NCBI GenBank assembly: GCA_005406025.1
Contig: BGZK01000188.1
Coordinates: 62,001 to 126,000, forward strand
Reading direction: 5' to 3'
DNA length: 64,000 nt
DNA from: Eumeta japonica
Lineage: Eukaryota > Arthropoda > Insecta > Lepidoptera > Psychidae
Position numbers and translations under genes: made by a program. This document shows, in pieces, positions 27,551 through 38,832 of the stretch. The notes under the pieces were generated by a model. The model made no database searches. It worked only from the letters and a program-made list of their open reading frames with translations, and was not told where the DNA came from. The stretch's first letter is position 1. Each line of letters opens with the position of its first letter.

Positions 27551-29059
27551 CGCTAAAATGTAAAAAAAAAATAAGACAATACTTTATTTATTTTAGTTAA
27601 ATGGAAAATTTTCCGAAATTACTTTTATTTTTTCATTTCATATATTTGTGTAAAAATACATGTTTCAATTTCTAAATTGTATTAAAATAATGCTGTCAGG
27701 TCCAAAAAGAATACACACATAATATAGATACATTAATTTATAGATATCAGTTGCAAAGAAAAATTTTTAGACTATTCCATTTTTAATTTTAAATTACTAA
27801 ATTCTCTTATATTAACATAAATGCAGAAAATATATCTGAAGACATTACAAGAAAACGAATTAGTGCTACTTATATCAGCTCTATAAATGATAGGTATTTA
27901 ATATCATTATGTGATTCTATTTACTTTTAGTTTAATACAACAATTTTTAGTCGGAAAGATTTTGTTAACTGTTAACTGTTTGATTCACTTAACACCAAAT
28001 CGGTCAATGTTCAGTTAATATTCATCTACCAGTATTTAAAATTCATTTAGGTATAATTAAAATATTAATAAATAATTCCACCAAAAATATGAAAAAATGA
28101 TATAAAAATAAAAATGACTGTTTTAACAGTAGATCCAACGATGTTTGTTCCTAGTTTGCATTTTATTGACGGTACCATTTTTATTTAATAAGTTATATCT
28201 AATGCTAAATAAATAGTTTCAGCTATTTTGCTTTTAAATGCTGTATGCTTAAAATGAAAATTTAAGCATTTAAACAAGCTGAACATTTTTACACATGTCA
28301 AATGTGCATTGCTTCGAACTTGAAACTTAATAATGTTCTTTGCAGAAAAGTAGATCATCTGTTGAAATATGTAACAGAAGACTTTTTATAGACAAAAAAA
28401 AAAGGAATAATGTCAGAAAAATAATAACGATGTCAAAGGAAAGATCAAGTTCGGTATTGAGACATTGAACATTAAAAAGTGAATAGAGAGCGGGATCAAG
28501 ATCAGAAAGAATCATTACTAAATTGTAGGCAGAGCGTAGCGGATGAATAAAGATACGCCTTTTTATTGTTTCGGTGGTTTTGACAAAGAATTTTTTGAAA
28601 GAGAATATATAGGTGTCGCTTTCTTTTTCGTCAACTTCATTTGTAATTTTTTGATTTTCGAATACATTTTATTTTTGTCGCTATTTTTCATACTTCACAT
28701 AAATTGTTAACTTTATTTTTTATGCTTTGTTTATTTTTATTGGCATACGATACTCTGTATGCTTCATACAATTTGCGATAAAGAGGACCCAAATCAATTT
28801 TTTAAATCACTTTTAAGCTTGTTAGATAAATAAAAAACCATAATAATAATAGAATTTGTAAAAATGAGTCACTTAATATATGTAAGTTGAATAAATTGTA
28901 TAAATAATTAAACAGAAACGAAATCATGGCAGTGGGGACTTTGTTTAAAATTACAAAGGTAGTATTATTTTTTTTATTTTTTGTGTTAGATTTTATACGT
29001 CAAAGGCGGCCGATACACTACATCTCAAGCATAACGGGCGTAAGCTTCCACGGGCACTA

Positions 29060-30353
29060 CGAGGGCTGCTATCGATGTATACACAATATCAGAAAAAAAC
29101 AAACATCTATCATTTAATATGATTTTATTGCTTTTAAAAATACTCTCCATGTTAAGCGATGCACTTTTGCATACGCTTAAAACAATTTTTTGTGTACTTT
29201 CCATTCTGATTAAAGTATCTCCAAAACGTGCATTTTGAATGCATCAATGGCCTCTTCGCAGCTCGAAAAATGTTGACCACGTTATTTATTTTTCACACTT
29301 GGGAATAAATAAAAATTGTTGCGTTCCGAATCGGGGCCATACGATGGATGACCGGTCAATTTGATCTTTGACCTTCCAAAAACCGAATTGTTTCGACCGA
29401 CGTATAATAGCTTGCATTGTCATCATGAAGAATGATTCTGCATTGTCGGTTGTTATTTCTTATTTCTTCAAAGACTTATGGCAAATAAATAGTCGTGTAC
29501 CATTCTGAATTAACCGTTTCCGATTCTCTAGTTGTATTGTAACCACATGTTTATTTATATCAAAAAAACAGGCAACCATTTGCTTCAAAGTGCTTTTGAC
29601 ACGAATCACTTTTGTTGAATTTGGCTCATCTTGAAACACCCACACCGTTGAGTGTCGTTTAGTTTCGGGGTCGTATGCATAGATTCAATACTCATCACTT
29701 GTATAGATAATATAATAAATAAGCTTTTGACGCACCATGATTGCATATTTTTTATCACATTTTTTTTTGCAAAAATGAACACGAGCCTATTTTTGATCAA
29801 TTCCCAAGTTGAGCGGAATCTAACGCGAATAAATTTTTTTTATAGCAAAGTTTTCATCTAATATCTTACATATGCTCACCATATTTATTCCCATGGACGT
29901 CTTTATCTCGCGACATGTATATAATGACGACCTTACATTAGTAGTTCCCGCATAGCATCAATGTTTTTTGGTACAACATCCGATTTAGAGCGACTTTTTT
30001 TAAATTTGTCCATTAGCATAGATTGCCCACGATTAAACTTACTAAACCAATGATGCACAGCGGTCTTTGATGGTGCTTGATCCCCAAAAGTCGAAGTGAG
30101 TCCATCTATGCAGTTTTTGAGTTAGCTCACGTTGAAAATCGAAATAAATCATCGCACGAAAATTTTTACAAGTCAAATCCATGGTGATAAAGACACGCAA
30201 TTTGCAAAATTACGCCACAATGGTAAAACAATTGACAGTTACACGAAACAAACTGTATTCCACAGTCAAGGAGTTCCATTTTTAAAGGTTGTAATTACTT
30301 TTAAATATTGTTCTGTATGTGGCCAGTTATGGATACATAAATAGCAGTCTTCG
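29060..30353 (-). mobile_element. Full-length degenerate mariner element C
   Basis: The ends CGAGGGCTGCTAT (29060) and its inverse (CGAAGACTGCTAT, read inward from 30353) are flanked by TA on both sides, the standard mariner target duplication. Its 1294 bp is the usual mariner length. The minus strand shows decayed transposase from an ATG at about 30183 (MDLTCKNFRAMIYFDFQREL), an FNRGQSMLMDKFK stretch and VWVFQDEPNSTKVIRVKSTL. Many stops and shifts make it inactive. It belongs to a different mariner lineage from elements A and B. Confidence 0.88.
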
Positions 30354-31065
30354 TACTTGCTTAAGAGTGAAATGAACTAATATAATAACACTAATAGAAT
30401 ACATAGGTATATTCACAACATAAGCAGAAACAAACATCCGTGTCACACAAAGAGCACCTAATAATTATGCACATACACTACCGGCTGCGTAGAATATTGT
30501 AAACTATCATAAATGAGTGCAGTCGCAGATGGAGTGTAAATATTTTAGACTATTTTTTAGTGTTCAAATTTAGTTGTATTATTTAAGATTTATAAAGGTG
30601 ACTTGACGCAATTTAAGACTTCTCAAAGTCAAATGATGTCTCATTTTATTTGACCTTCTTCTTGAGTCCTTAGTGTTACGTAACTTATCGATGGCCCCAA
30701 ATCAGCAATTTAATTTTAAGTATATTAAATATTTTCAAGTCAAAGTAAAATATCAACACAAATTATTTACTTCTTATATACTAGGATATGGTTCAAAATA
30801 ATCAAAGATTTACATGTGTGATGTATTAGAAAACTGTCCGACAATTTGAATGCCTACTAATTCGGAATGTTCATGAACATTAATATAGTCTGTCAAATTG
30901 ACATTAATTAAATAATTTCGAAATGGAACCTAAGTTTGACATTTTATAACGAAATGGGTGGTACCAACCTGTATGTACTCGAAATGAGTAGTGTTCGAAT
31001 TAAAGAATTATTGTTATTATCCTAATTAGTCTTAGATAGAAGTACAACGACACGCACCCTATAGG

Positions 31066-33120
31066 ATGGCGGAACTCAATATAGAAAAGTTTTCATCTAA
31101 CGATTTCAATGTTGATCGTTATGTGAGGGAACTAGCCAGATCATGCGTCGGTGGGGAGGAGCTTCAACAACAGAAAGATAACATTAAAACTTTGGCTGAA
31201 GATACTGCCCGCGCTCTGAAGAAAAATGTCTATAAAAATTATATGCAGTTTATTGAAACCGCCTCAGAGATATCTCACCTTGAGGCTGAAATGTACAAGT
31301 TATCCCATTTGCTTAGTGAACAACGAACTGTTTTGACTACTCTATCGCATATTTCAATATTAGGGAATGATAATACCATTTCCCAAGAATGCCTGGAGAA
31401 TCATGATGTTGAAGCCGAAGAGGCTGAAGAACAGCGGAAAGACAAACTTAATCTCATATCAGAAAAGGTTGAGAACTGTATTGACTTGTTAGATAGTCCT
31501 GATAGAATTCTTTTACACGAAGGGGACTTGTTAGAAATTGATGCTGAGGAAAATAGTGCTTTACAAAGAATGCACGCTTATTTGTTTAATGATTGTTTAA
31601 TGTTAACTACATGGATTTCAAATCGACGAGGCCCTATGAGATACAAGTTTCAAATATGTTATCCTATAAGTACACTTGCTGTTGTTAACGTTAGAGACCT
31701 TGGAAATGTGAAACAAGCATTTAAACTATTAGCTTTCCCAGATACTAGAGTTTTTCAGTGTAATAGTATAAGCGGGAAAAAAGACTGGCTGGAGAAATTT
31801 GATTTAGCTAAGAAAACTTTTATAGAAAAAGAAAATCTAAAGCAAAAGAAGAAAGAGAGCCAAGAAAAACCTAAGCAAGAATCTTTAGATTCACCTAGTC
31901 AGTCAATTGAAGAAATTATGTCACCTCAGTACACACCTCTTCCAGATTGGTTAGCGGATGTCACAGAAGAATTGGATGTTCTGATAGTAGAACGACATTT
32001 TCAAAGAACATATGACTTAATGTCTGCTGCTCAGAAGGAGTTAACTAAAGAAGAATACAAAAGACATCCACTAAACAGTGATATATTGAAGAAAATTGAA
32101 CAAAAGCAAAAAGTACTAATTGAAATATTATTGAAAGAACTAGATGTAACACATAACTGGAGTCCAAGAGGTGGCCTACAGTCCACGAGGCATCCAGTCT
32201 TGATTTTGAACAAGTTCAACATGACTAGTCAAGCATGTGAATTGTTTCTTGCTATATGTAGTCATACAGTTAGAGTACATATAAAAGGAGTGCAGTTGGA
32301 GGGTTCCATTAACACTTATGTAAGCCAAGTTGGGGAAGTGTTCTTTTGCTCTCTGAGTGACATACTCACCGAATTCACAGCCCTGTTCCCTAAGAACAAA
32401 ATTAGCGCTTTCATTGTGTGGGCTAGCGCGCAACTTAGGTTGCTAATGAGTCAAATTATAAAGCAGGTTTTCACACCACAATGTGCATTAGAATCTATAC
32501 TGGAAAGTGTACAGACTTTGCGTGATCAATGTCTATTGTTCTGTGAGTTTGGACTAGATTTAAGATTTCAGCTGAATAGCTCTCTTCGTACTCCTGTCAT
32601 AAAAGCATTAAGGGAATATAAAAATAAGATTGTCGATTCGATGAAAGCTAAAGTGATAGATGACAAATGGACACCTGTAAATATGCATACAAAAGCTGGA
32701 GTCAATAAATTTCTTATACAAATGGAGAATCTAGGCCTTATTCTAGCTAAGTACATCATAAATGAAACATGGGTTGATTTATCTAGTAGTACTATTTGGT
32801 TCGCTCAGTCTGTTATCACTATCCAGAAAGTGGGTTTGAAGTTAGTCACAAACAACATGATGGATGTGTTAGATGAGTGCATTTATGCAATATTCAATTC
32901 ACGTCTCATGCTGTCCTTGGGTAATGATTCGAGTTATGCCCAGAAAAATTTTAAATTTCTTTTAGATACAGTCATGCCCTTAATGCTTAGGAGTTATAAA
33001 GAGGAAGTTGGTTATGAAAATGAAAAGCTTGTAGTTTTGGCGAAGAAGTTCGGAGTAAATGTTGCACCACCGAGGAAAACCGCAAACGTAACAAAATACA
33101 CAAGCAATGAATATTTATGA
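31066..33120 (+). CDS. Exo84: Exo84, exocyst complex component 8
   Basis: A 684-residue single-exon frame. Exo84 is a subunit of the octameric exocyst that tethers secretory vesicles to the plasma membrane and, in animals, is a RalA effector. The N-terminal region (~1-130) has the Exo84/Vps51-type helical segment, including FSSNDFNVDRYVRELARSC and YKNYMQFIETASEISHLE. A PH domain lies at ~150-255, with LLHEGDLLEIDAEENSALQR, LFNDCLMLTTWI, AFKLLAFPDTRVFQ and WLEKFDLAKK. A lysine-rich linker and the C-terminal helical Exo84 domain (~285-500) follow. The start is favoured by AGGATGG context and by N-terminal similarity. The length is close to animal Exo84 (~700). It is transcribed divergently from Tao and convergently with Vps33A. 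The absence of introns contrasts with both neighbours. Confidence 0.95.
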   Translation: MAELNIEKFSSNDFNVDRYVRELARSCVGGEELQQQKDNIKTLAEDTARALKKNVYKNYMQFIETASEISHLEAEMYKLSHLLSEQRTVLTTLSHISILGNDNTISQECLENHDVEAEEAEEQRKDKLNLISEKVENCIDLLDSPDRILLHEGDLLEIDAEENSALQRMHAYLFNDCLMLTTWISNRRGPMRYKFQICYPISTLAVVNVRDLGNVKQAFKLLAFPDTRVFQCNSISGKKDWLEKFDLAKKTFIEKENLKQKKKESQEKPKQESLDSPSQSIEEIMSPQYTPLPDWLADVTEELDVLIVERHFQRTYDLMSAAQKELTKEEYKRHPLNSDILKKIEQKQKVLIEILLKELDVTHNWSPRGGLQSTRHPVLILNKFNMTSQACELFLAICSHTVRVHIKGVQLEGSINTYVSQVGEVFFCSLSDILTEFTALFPKNKISAFIVWASAQLRLLMSQIIKQVFTPQCALESILESVQTLRDQCLLFCEFGLDLRFQLNSSLRTPVIKALREYKNKIVDSMKAKVIDDKWTPVNMHTKAGVNKFLIQMENLGLILAKYIINETWVDLSSSTIWFAQSVITIQKVGLKLVTNNMMDVLDECIYAIFNSRLMLSLGNDSSYAQKNFKFLLDTVMPLMLRSYKEEVGYENEKLVVLAKKFGVNVAPPRKTANVTKYTSNEYL

Positions 33121-33273
33121 AAATATACATGGCATGTTGTCAGGCAACATATTTTTGTTACGCTGAAGCTTTAATTTGTGTAAATACGTAGCAGTAAGCC
33201 TTTGCATTTTGTAAATTTATTTAAAAAGTAACCGATCAAATCTATATGAAAGTTAATCTATATAAAAAATTTT

Positions 33274-33279
33274 AATAAA
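33274..33279 (+). terminator. Polyadenylation signal for Exo84
   Basis: The first AATAAA after the Exo84 stop, about 150 bp downstream. This is a typical position for a short insect 3' UTR. Confidence 0.6.
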
Positions 33280-34429
33280 CTGAACATAGTATGAAATGTA
33301 ATTATATCTTTCATTTTATGTAATACATGCTATTTTATTATCAGCAAATTCTTATCTGCAGGTTGGACAAGTGCGTTTATGCAAAATAATTGAGGATGTT
33401 GAAACAGTTACATATATCTGTAATATTTTATTGTACAATATGCCAGTGACTAACTAACGACATATTTGTAATTAATACACATTAGATGCACGTATACAAT
33501 TTTTTTTCATTGTGTGGTTTTACAAGATATCATTATAAATTATAAAAAATATATATGAAGTCAAATCAGATTCACATTATTAATATTTCTGATTAACATT
33601 TTAATTTGCATGTATAAACAAATTCTATAGATCATGGTTTATCTTTAGCTACTCAATAGGATCTTTTTCTAGAAATCCAAATATGTGATGAAATAGAATG
33701 CAGCAGTGTGACAACTTTTATATCAAGATTTTATTTAAATGTTAAATAAAACATTAAATATGTTATATTTTTGATAAATCTTTTAGATCTTATTTATTAC
33801 CACAGTCAACAGCTCCTTAAAAAATAACGGCATAAATTCAATACATTTCTTGACATGTATAAGGTATGCTCTCTTTGATATGCTTCATTCCTTCTTATTT
33901 TCTTTTACTACTGACTCGGAACATTCCAAATCGATACCAATCATTTCTATTTTTCGTAGAGAAAAATAAGATAGTGTAACATTTCATTTTAGTTGTGTAA
34001 ACATTAATTTTTCTTTTGTATGTGTTAATCTTATAACATACATAAGAGAAAAATTAATGTTATAAAATAAGTACAGTCTGTTGCTAAATTTTTAATGCAC
34101 CACTGTAGAGGTATACCTTATTGTAATTCTCATAGGCCCAGTGCGGCTATGGGGCTGCGAACATCGGGGATCAAGAGCTTGACGTGCTGTCTGAAGTATA
34201 GACTACATTGTTTAATTTGATTTTAGACATATTTATTGATTGATATTTATGTATGGTCAGGATTTGTACATCTTTGATTTGAAGACTTGCTACTTGACTA
34301 CAACCTCAACCTTATATATATAAATATTCAGCCTCTGTAAATTTGTGGTCCCATACACATATTTTTATTATACTTACTAGCATTTTGTCCAATTATTTGT
34401 ACTATTGAGCCGAATTACTTTCACCAATT

Positions 34430-34802
34430 CTAAAAATCCTTTCACTCATGGAAAACTACAATATCCCCAAATAATATAGCCTAAATTCCATTTAGATATT
34501 AGCATTTGCTGCGATTTCGTGCAAATTTGAATAGCGGCGTAATCAAAATTAGAAGCAAGGGGATAAGCAAAATCTCGAGGTGGGACTGGGACCAATATTG
34601 TGAAAGAAATCAGGGTAAAAATTGAATGCGGTCTCGAGATTAAAATCAAGAGCGTGACCGAGAATGAAATCAGAAACAGTACCAGCACCAGAATTGAAAA
34701 TGGGAACAAAATTGATATTTGATTATATGATCAATTAATAATGTAAAAGATAAAGCAATACACTTTATGTCCCCGCAGACAAAGTCGTGGGCACAAAGCT
34801 AG
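34430..34802 (+). repeat. Helitron-like dispersed repeat with purine-skewed interior
   Basis: It ends CAAAGCTAG with a T following, preceded by CCCCGCAGACAAAGTCGTGG. The interior 34540-34700 is the GAAATCA/GAGACCG-type degenerate tract. The same arrangement in reverse is seen at 7926-8420. The left boundary is approximate. Confidence 0.4.
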
Positions 34803-35499
34803 TATATTTATACTATACATATAATGTCGCATATAGATATTTGATGAGACAGCAATATGAAGTACTTCTGTTTAATATTGCTACTAAAAAGTACAAAAAA
34901 AAAATAAGATTGACAAATTTGTTTTGGTTTTAATGTCATTATTGCAAAATTAGGTCATAAGTACTAAATTTTATTTCTTTGCATTAAATGTGATTATAAT
35001 AGAAACATAAATAAAAAACTGGACAAGTGAGAGTTAAACTTGTAGAAGAGTTTTATACGGTGAACGTGTTATATGCCATGTTTTTTTTTAAATCTGACCC
35101 AAATTTATTTGTGACAACTAATACAACTGAAAGTATAACTTTGTACACACAATATTGAGAGATTTACTATGTTATTTTAAGACTAGGTTTTCCTGTAATC
35201 TAAGTAAAAAATTATTTTCTGTATTTTTTCAAAATTTTAGGGTCAGAAGTTTCAGAGATAAGGGAGGCAATTTTCATCTATTTTCTTAAATATTTTTTTT
35301 AATGAATCAATATACATACATTTGTTACATGTTACAGTATACATTTTTTTTAAATTTTCTAATTTGTCCTCAAAAGTGATCCCACTATTCAAAATCCATT
35401 TATTTTATGTTAAACGTCCATTTTTGGATCACAGAAATTCATGTGTACCAACTTTTTTCATTTGACTGTCCAGTAAATTTGGAGTTAATTGGTTGTAAT

Positions 35500-36400
35500 A
35501 GACCGACAGTTAAGCACACGCGTGGTTCGGTTCTATAAAGATTTCGTTTCTATTTCTTTCAAATACGGAATCCTAGAAAACTACACTATGAAATTAAAGA
35601 AATTTCCTCTAATTTTAAAATATCCGATGAAATTTCGACTTTCAAAAAACTGACCAAGAGTATGTCGGATTATGCTCATTATAAGGTTCGAAAGCTATTA
35701 TTACAAAGAAATGCACTACAGATAAAAAATTACTTTATTACACTTTTCCAATGTTTCCCGCACAGAATAGTTATAAGCACTATAGTTGCCTATAAGTAGA
35801 AAAACGAGTAGGTATATCGACTAATACTATAAAACTAGTGTAAACTAAAGTGTATCAGCAAAAGAGCATATCTTCATGGCACTTACGTCTTTTTGTTAGG
35901 AAGCGCGGTTTTTTGGCAATAACTCAAAAATAGTATGTCCGACCATGTTCAAAAAATTTTCGTTGAAAGTATTTGTTAAGTGTTACCTTCGTTGTTTTTT
36001 TGTATTTTTTGGAAATACGGTTTAGAAAATAGAGGGGGGACAAAATTTCTGCAACCTTCGGAGCGATTATTTCCTAAATTATTCATGTAATCAGAAAAAT
36101 TGCTTAGAAACCTTAAGGGTTTTTAAAAGAACTGTCGAAATATGTGCCACACCTTCATGTTTTTTGGAAAAAAATTTTTTCAACTTCTGTTATATGTAAG
36201 AGTGCCCCTTCTATAAATATTCATTTTTGTTATAATTGTCAAACAAAGTAGCGGCTTATACGAGACATATATACTATAAATTTCATCGATATACGTCTCG
36301 TAGTTTTTGAATAAAATGCCTTTAACAAACGGACGGTCGGACATGACGAAACAAGGGTTCCGTTTTTGTCATTTGGCTTGTAACCCTAAAAATGGGACTG
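35500..36400 (+). repeat. Dispersed repeat ending GTAACCCTAAAAATG
   Basis: The right end shows CGGACGGTCGGACATGACG, then AAGGGTTCCGTTTTTG and GTAACCCTAAAAATG. I recall this arrangement as the 3' end of a common lepidopteran interspersed repeat, probably non-LTR derived. The left boundary is uncertain and no coding remains. Confidence 0.35.
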
Positions 36401-37049
36401 AAAACTAATTTTAAAAAAATGTACACTTTTCTTCTAGGTAATTTATAAACAGAAAATTCTTAATCATAAATTTGTAACATAAAATCGCAATTTAATATAG
36501 GAAAATCGTGGAAATTGTGAAGAAAAAATCAAATAGCGTTTACATTCAGTCGTGATAAGATGACGGAATGGCAACTGCGCATGCGTCGTGTTGCTAGTTC
36601 CCTGTCCCAGTATATCTTTACATTAACGCTATAAATCAATTTTTATTTGTTTTATAAACAAAATAAAAGTCTACATTATCTGCGCAAAGCGACTTTTATA
36701 TCAGTGTTTTATCATCAATAAATATTAGCGTTTCGTTTTTGCTTTCGTTTCTCACCTTTCTGTTTGATTAACAATTCCATCTGCAATGTTGTATAATACA
36801 TTTTATAATAATTATAAAATACCATTTAATCTTATATTGTGAAAGTTTTGCAATCAGGGACAGTAGTCTATCATTATCACCATACTTACTATAGAGCACA
36901 GAATAAAGTTACATTCCTTTAGATTGATTGTAATAAGAGAGCAAAAACCAATAAAAACGGTGGACAAACGCGACTCTTACCTTGATGGTTCCGTAGACTT
37001 AATATTTTATTCATCGAGAATCTAGATTATTTGTGTTTTCGAAGCGATA

Positions 37050-37130
37050 CTAGTGAGATATAGATCCCGGAATGTCGGGAGGTCGGGTGCGAGCCCTATT
37101 CACGCTTGTCGTTTTTTTTTTTACTTCTAA
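37050..37130 (+). repeat. SINE-like fragment with box-B-like sequence
   Basis: GGTCGGGTGCGAGCCC resembles a decayed tRNA box B. It is followed within about 20 bp by a T-run, as in some insect tRNA-derived SINEs. No matching box A is convincing, so this is tentative. Confidence 0.25.
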
Positions 37131-38554
37131 CTGGTGTTAACTACTACATTTGCAGATTATTTACTATATTTTACAGATATCCAGTAAATATAAAAATATT
37201 TTTATAATCGGGAATAATTTATATAAACATTTGAATACCATATCTAATGGTTAAGGAAAAAATGAAATAATGTGATTGGCTATTGCAGAATCACTTTCTT
37301 CTTCTTCAAAACATGTCTATTTTTAGTTTTCACTGAAAAGAGCGAAATGTTAGTATACTTTCTGCTGCATAACAGTATGAAGCATACCGGCTTTTATGAT
37401 AGACAATTCATTAATAATGTTATCTTAATTCCAATTCTAATTTCAAACTTTCAATACTAATCGAAATTACTTACTTATTTAGTATATATTATTTTTAACA
37501 TTCCCTCCTTGAAAAGTACAAAGAAATATTTACAGCAAAATTTTGAATGTTTTTTTATGTCAAATTTCTTGGTGACTTATTGGTATGGACTTGATATATT
37601 ACCAGTGGGTATTGTGTAAGTTACAAATTTAAAATTTTTAGAATTGCTCACTTAGAAACTGTAAAATAAAAACACATATTTAGATTTAAAAAATAGAACT
37701 CTTTATTAATTACGTATATTGCATTTATCTGCATTTGTTCTTACAAATGATGCTACAGAAGCTGTGGCTCCATACGAAATGTCGAAACAACCTCTAAGTT
37801 CGAGTGGGCAAAGTGTCTCAGTAATTTCATCAAATGCAAAGATGTATCGATTTCAATGGATAATATTTTCGAACTTAATAATAGTAAAATCAACTTGCTA
37901 GTTGCTCAATTATTGATTTTCTAAGGACTTTCCGTTTGACCCATGCAATACTCCATCAGAATAAAAATCAATTCACAGTAGAGGTCAGATCTTATTGTTT
38001 TCGAAGATTCCATTATTTTAACTCATTTTTTCTTCTCTTTGGATTTTTTGGTTCTTATTTTTTCACATTATCTACAAAATTCCATCTATTTACATACATG
38101 GGTTGTACAAACGTCATTTATCCCACAAATATTAAAAAAGAAATGCAACTTGTGCTTAATATAATGCGTTTTAATTGGTTGCAGGATTCGAGTGTCTTGT
38201 AGAATATGAATGTGATAGTGGGCTGAAAAAACTATAATCTCCAATTGAATTTTGAAAGTTGAAATCTTGAATTTTAAAAAGATTATCACCACCTGCTGTT
38301 CCAGAAATTTCTGCAGTGATTTTCTCATTTTTGATTATATTCTTAAAAATCAGTCTGTTGGAATGCTAAAATAGGTTTTTAAACAGGTATTTGTATCAAT
38401 TATAACTGTCAAGTTACATGGTATATATAATGTTTAATATTATAATTACATCATGTTTGTCTTTCATATATAATGAATAGATTATTCACACTAGAAGTTT
38501 ATATAATTTTCCTTCTTTAACATGTATAAAATTAATTCAAAACAGAAAAATTGT

Positions 38555-38832
38555 TTAAGTTTCCAGCAAGGACTCTATAAAACTATTCCCATTTATCAAT
38601 TTTGTTGTTAAAATGACAAATTCAACATTAGAGTCTTCTTGCTGACTTATGCTTCGTAGAGCCGATATCTCGTTGTATGTGCAACCGCCTATAAAAAGTA
38701 CGAGAACTACGCGAGGGTTTTCAGTGCCTGAACCCTCGCTCGATATAGAATTTCTTCTTATCATCCGTGGCTGCATGTTTTGGTGTTCATCTACTGTTGG
38801 CTCTGGTAGGAGTCCTAAGACATCATGGATAC
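38555..38832 (-). CDS. Vps33A: Vps33A last coding exon
   Basis: It begins after TTCTAG at 38833 and completes a Gly codon shared with the previous exon (39758-39641). It encodes [20 protein letters not shown], then the conserved [20 protein letters not shown] and [17 protein letters not shown], and stops at 38555. The open frame extends upstream to an ATG at 38866, but that part is intron. An ATTAAA candidate poly(A) signal lies at 38433-38438 (read on the minus strand). Confidence 0.94.

Larger units (their letters stand above)
23621..31065. other. Tao-Exo84 intergenic region
   Basis: No conserved coding sequence. It contains a Tigger/pogo-like scrap with 'TATTCGCG' words near 24545-24620, two adjacent minisatellites (25263-25600 and 25600-26030), a Helitron-like fragment (26040-26300), a LINE tail (about 27380-27550), a purine-skewed tract (28390-28520) and a mariner (29060-30353). 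The remaining sequence is AT-rich and featureless. Confidence 0.6.
33280..38554. other. Exo84-Vps33A intergenic region
   Basis: No conserved coding sequence. It contains a Helitron-like repeat ending CTAG at 34802, a dispersed repeat (about 35500-36400) and a SINE-like piece near 37050-37130. It also holds long AT-rich stretches, including the probable Vps33A 3' UTR next to 38555. Confidence 0.6.

Noticed and set aside
37719..37901. 60-codon plus-strand frame between Exo84 and Vps33A
   Set aside because: No family resemblance and no coding bias compared with surrounding AT-rich sequence.
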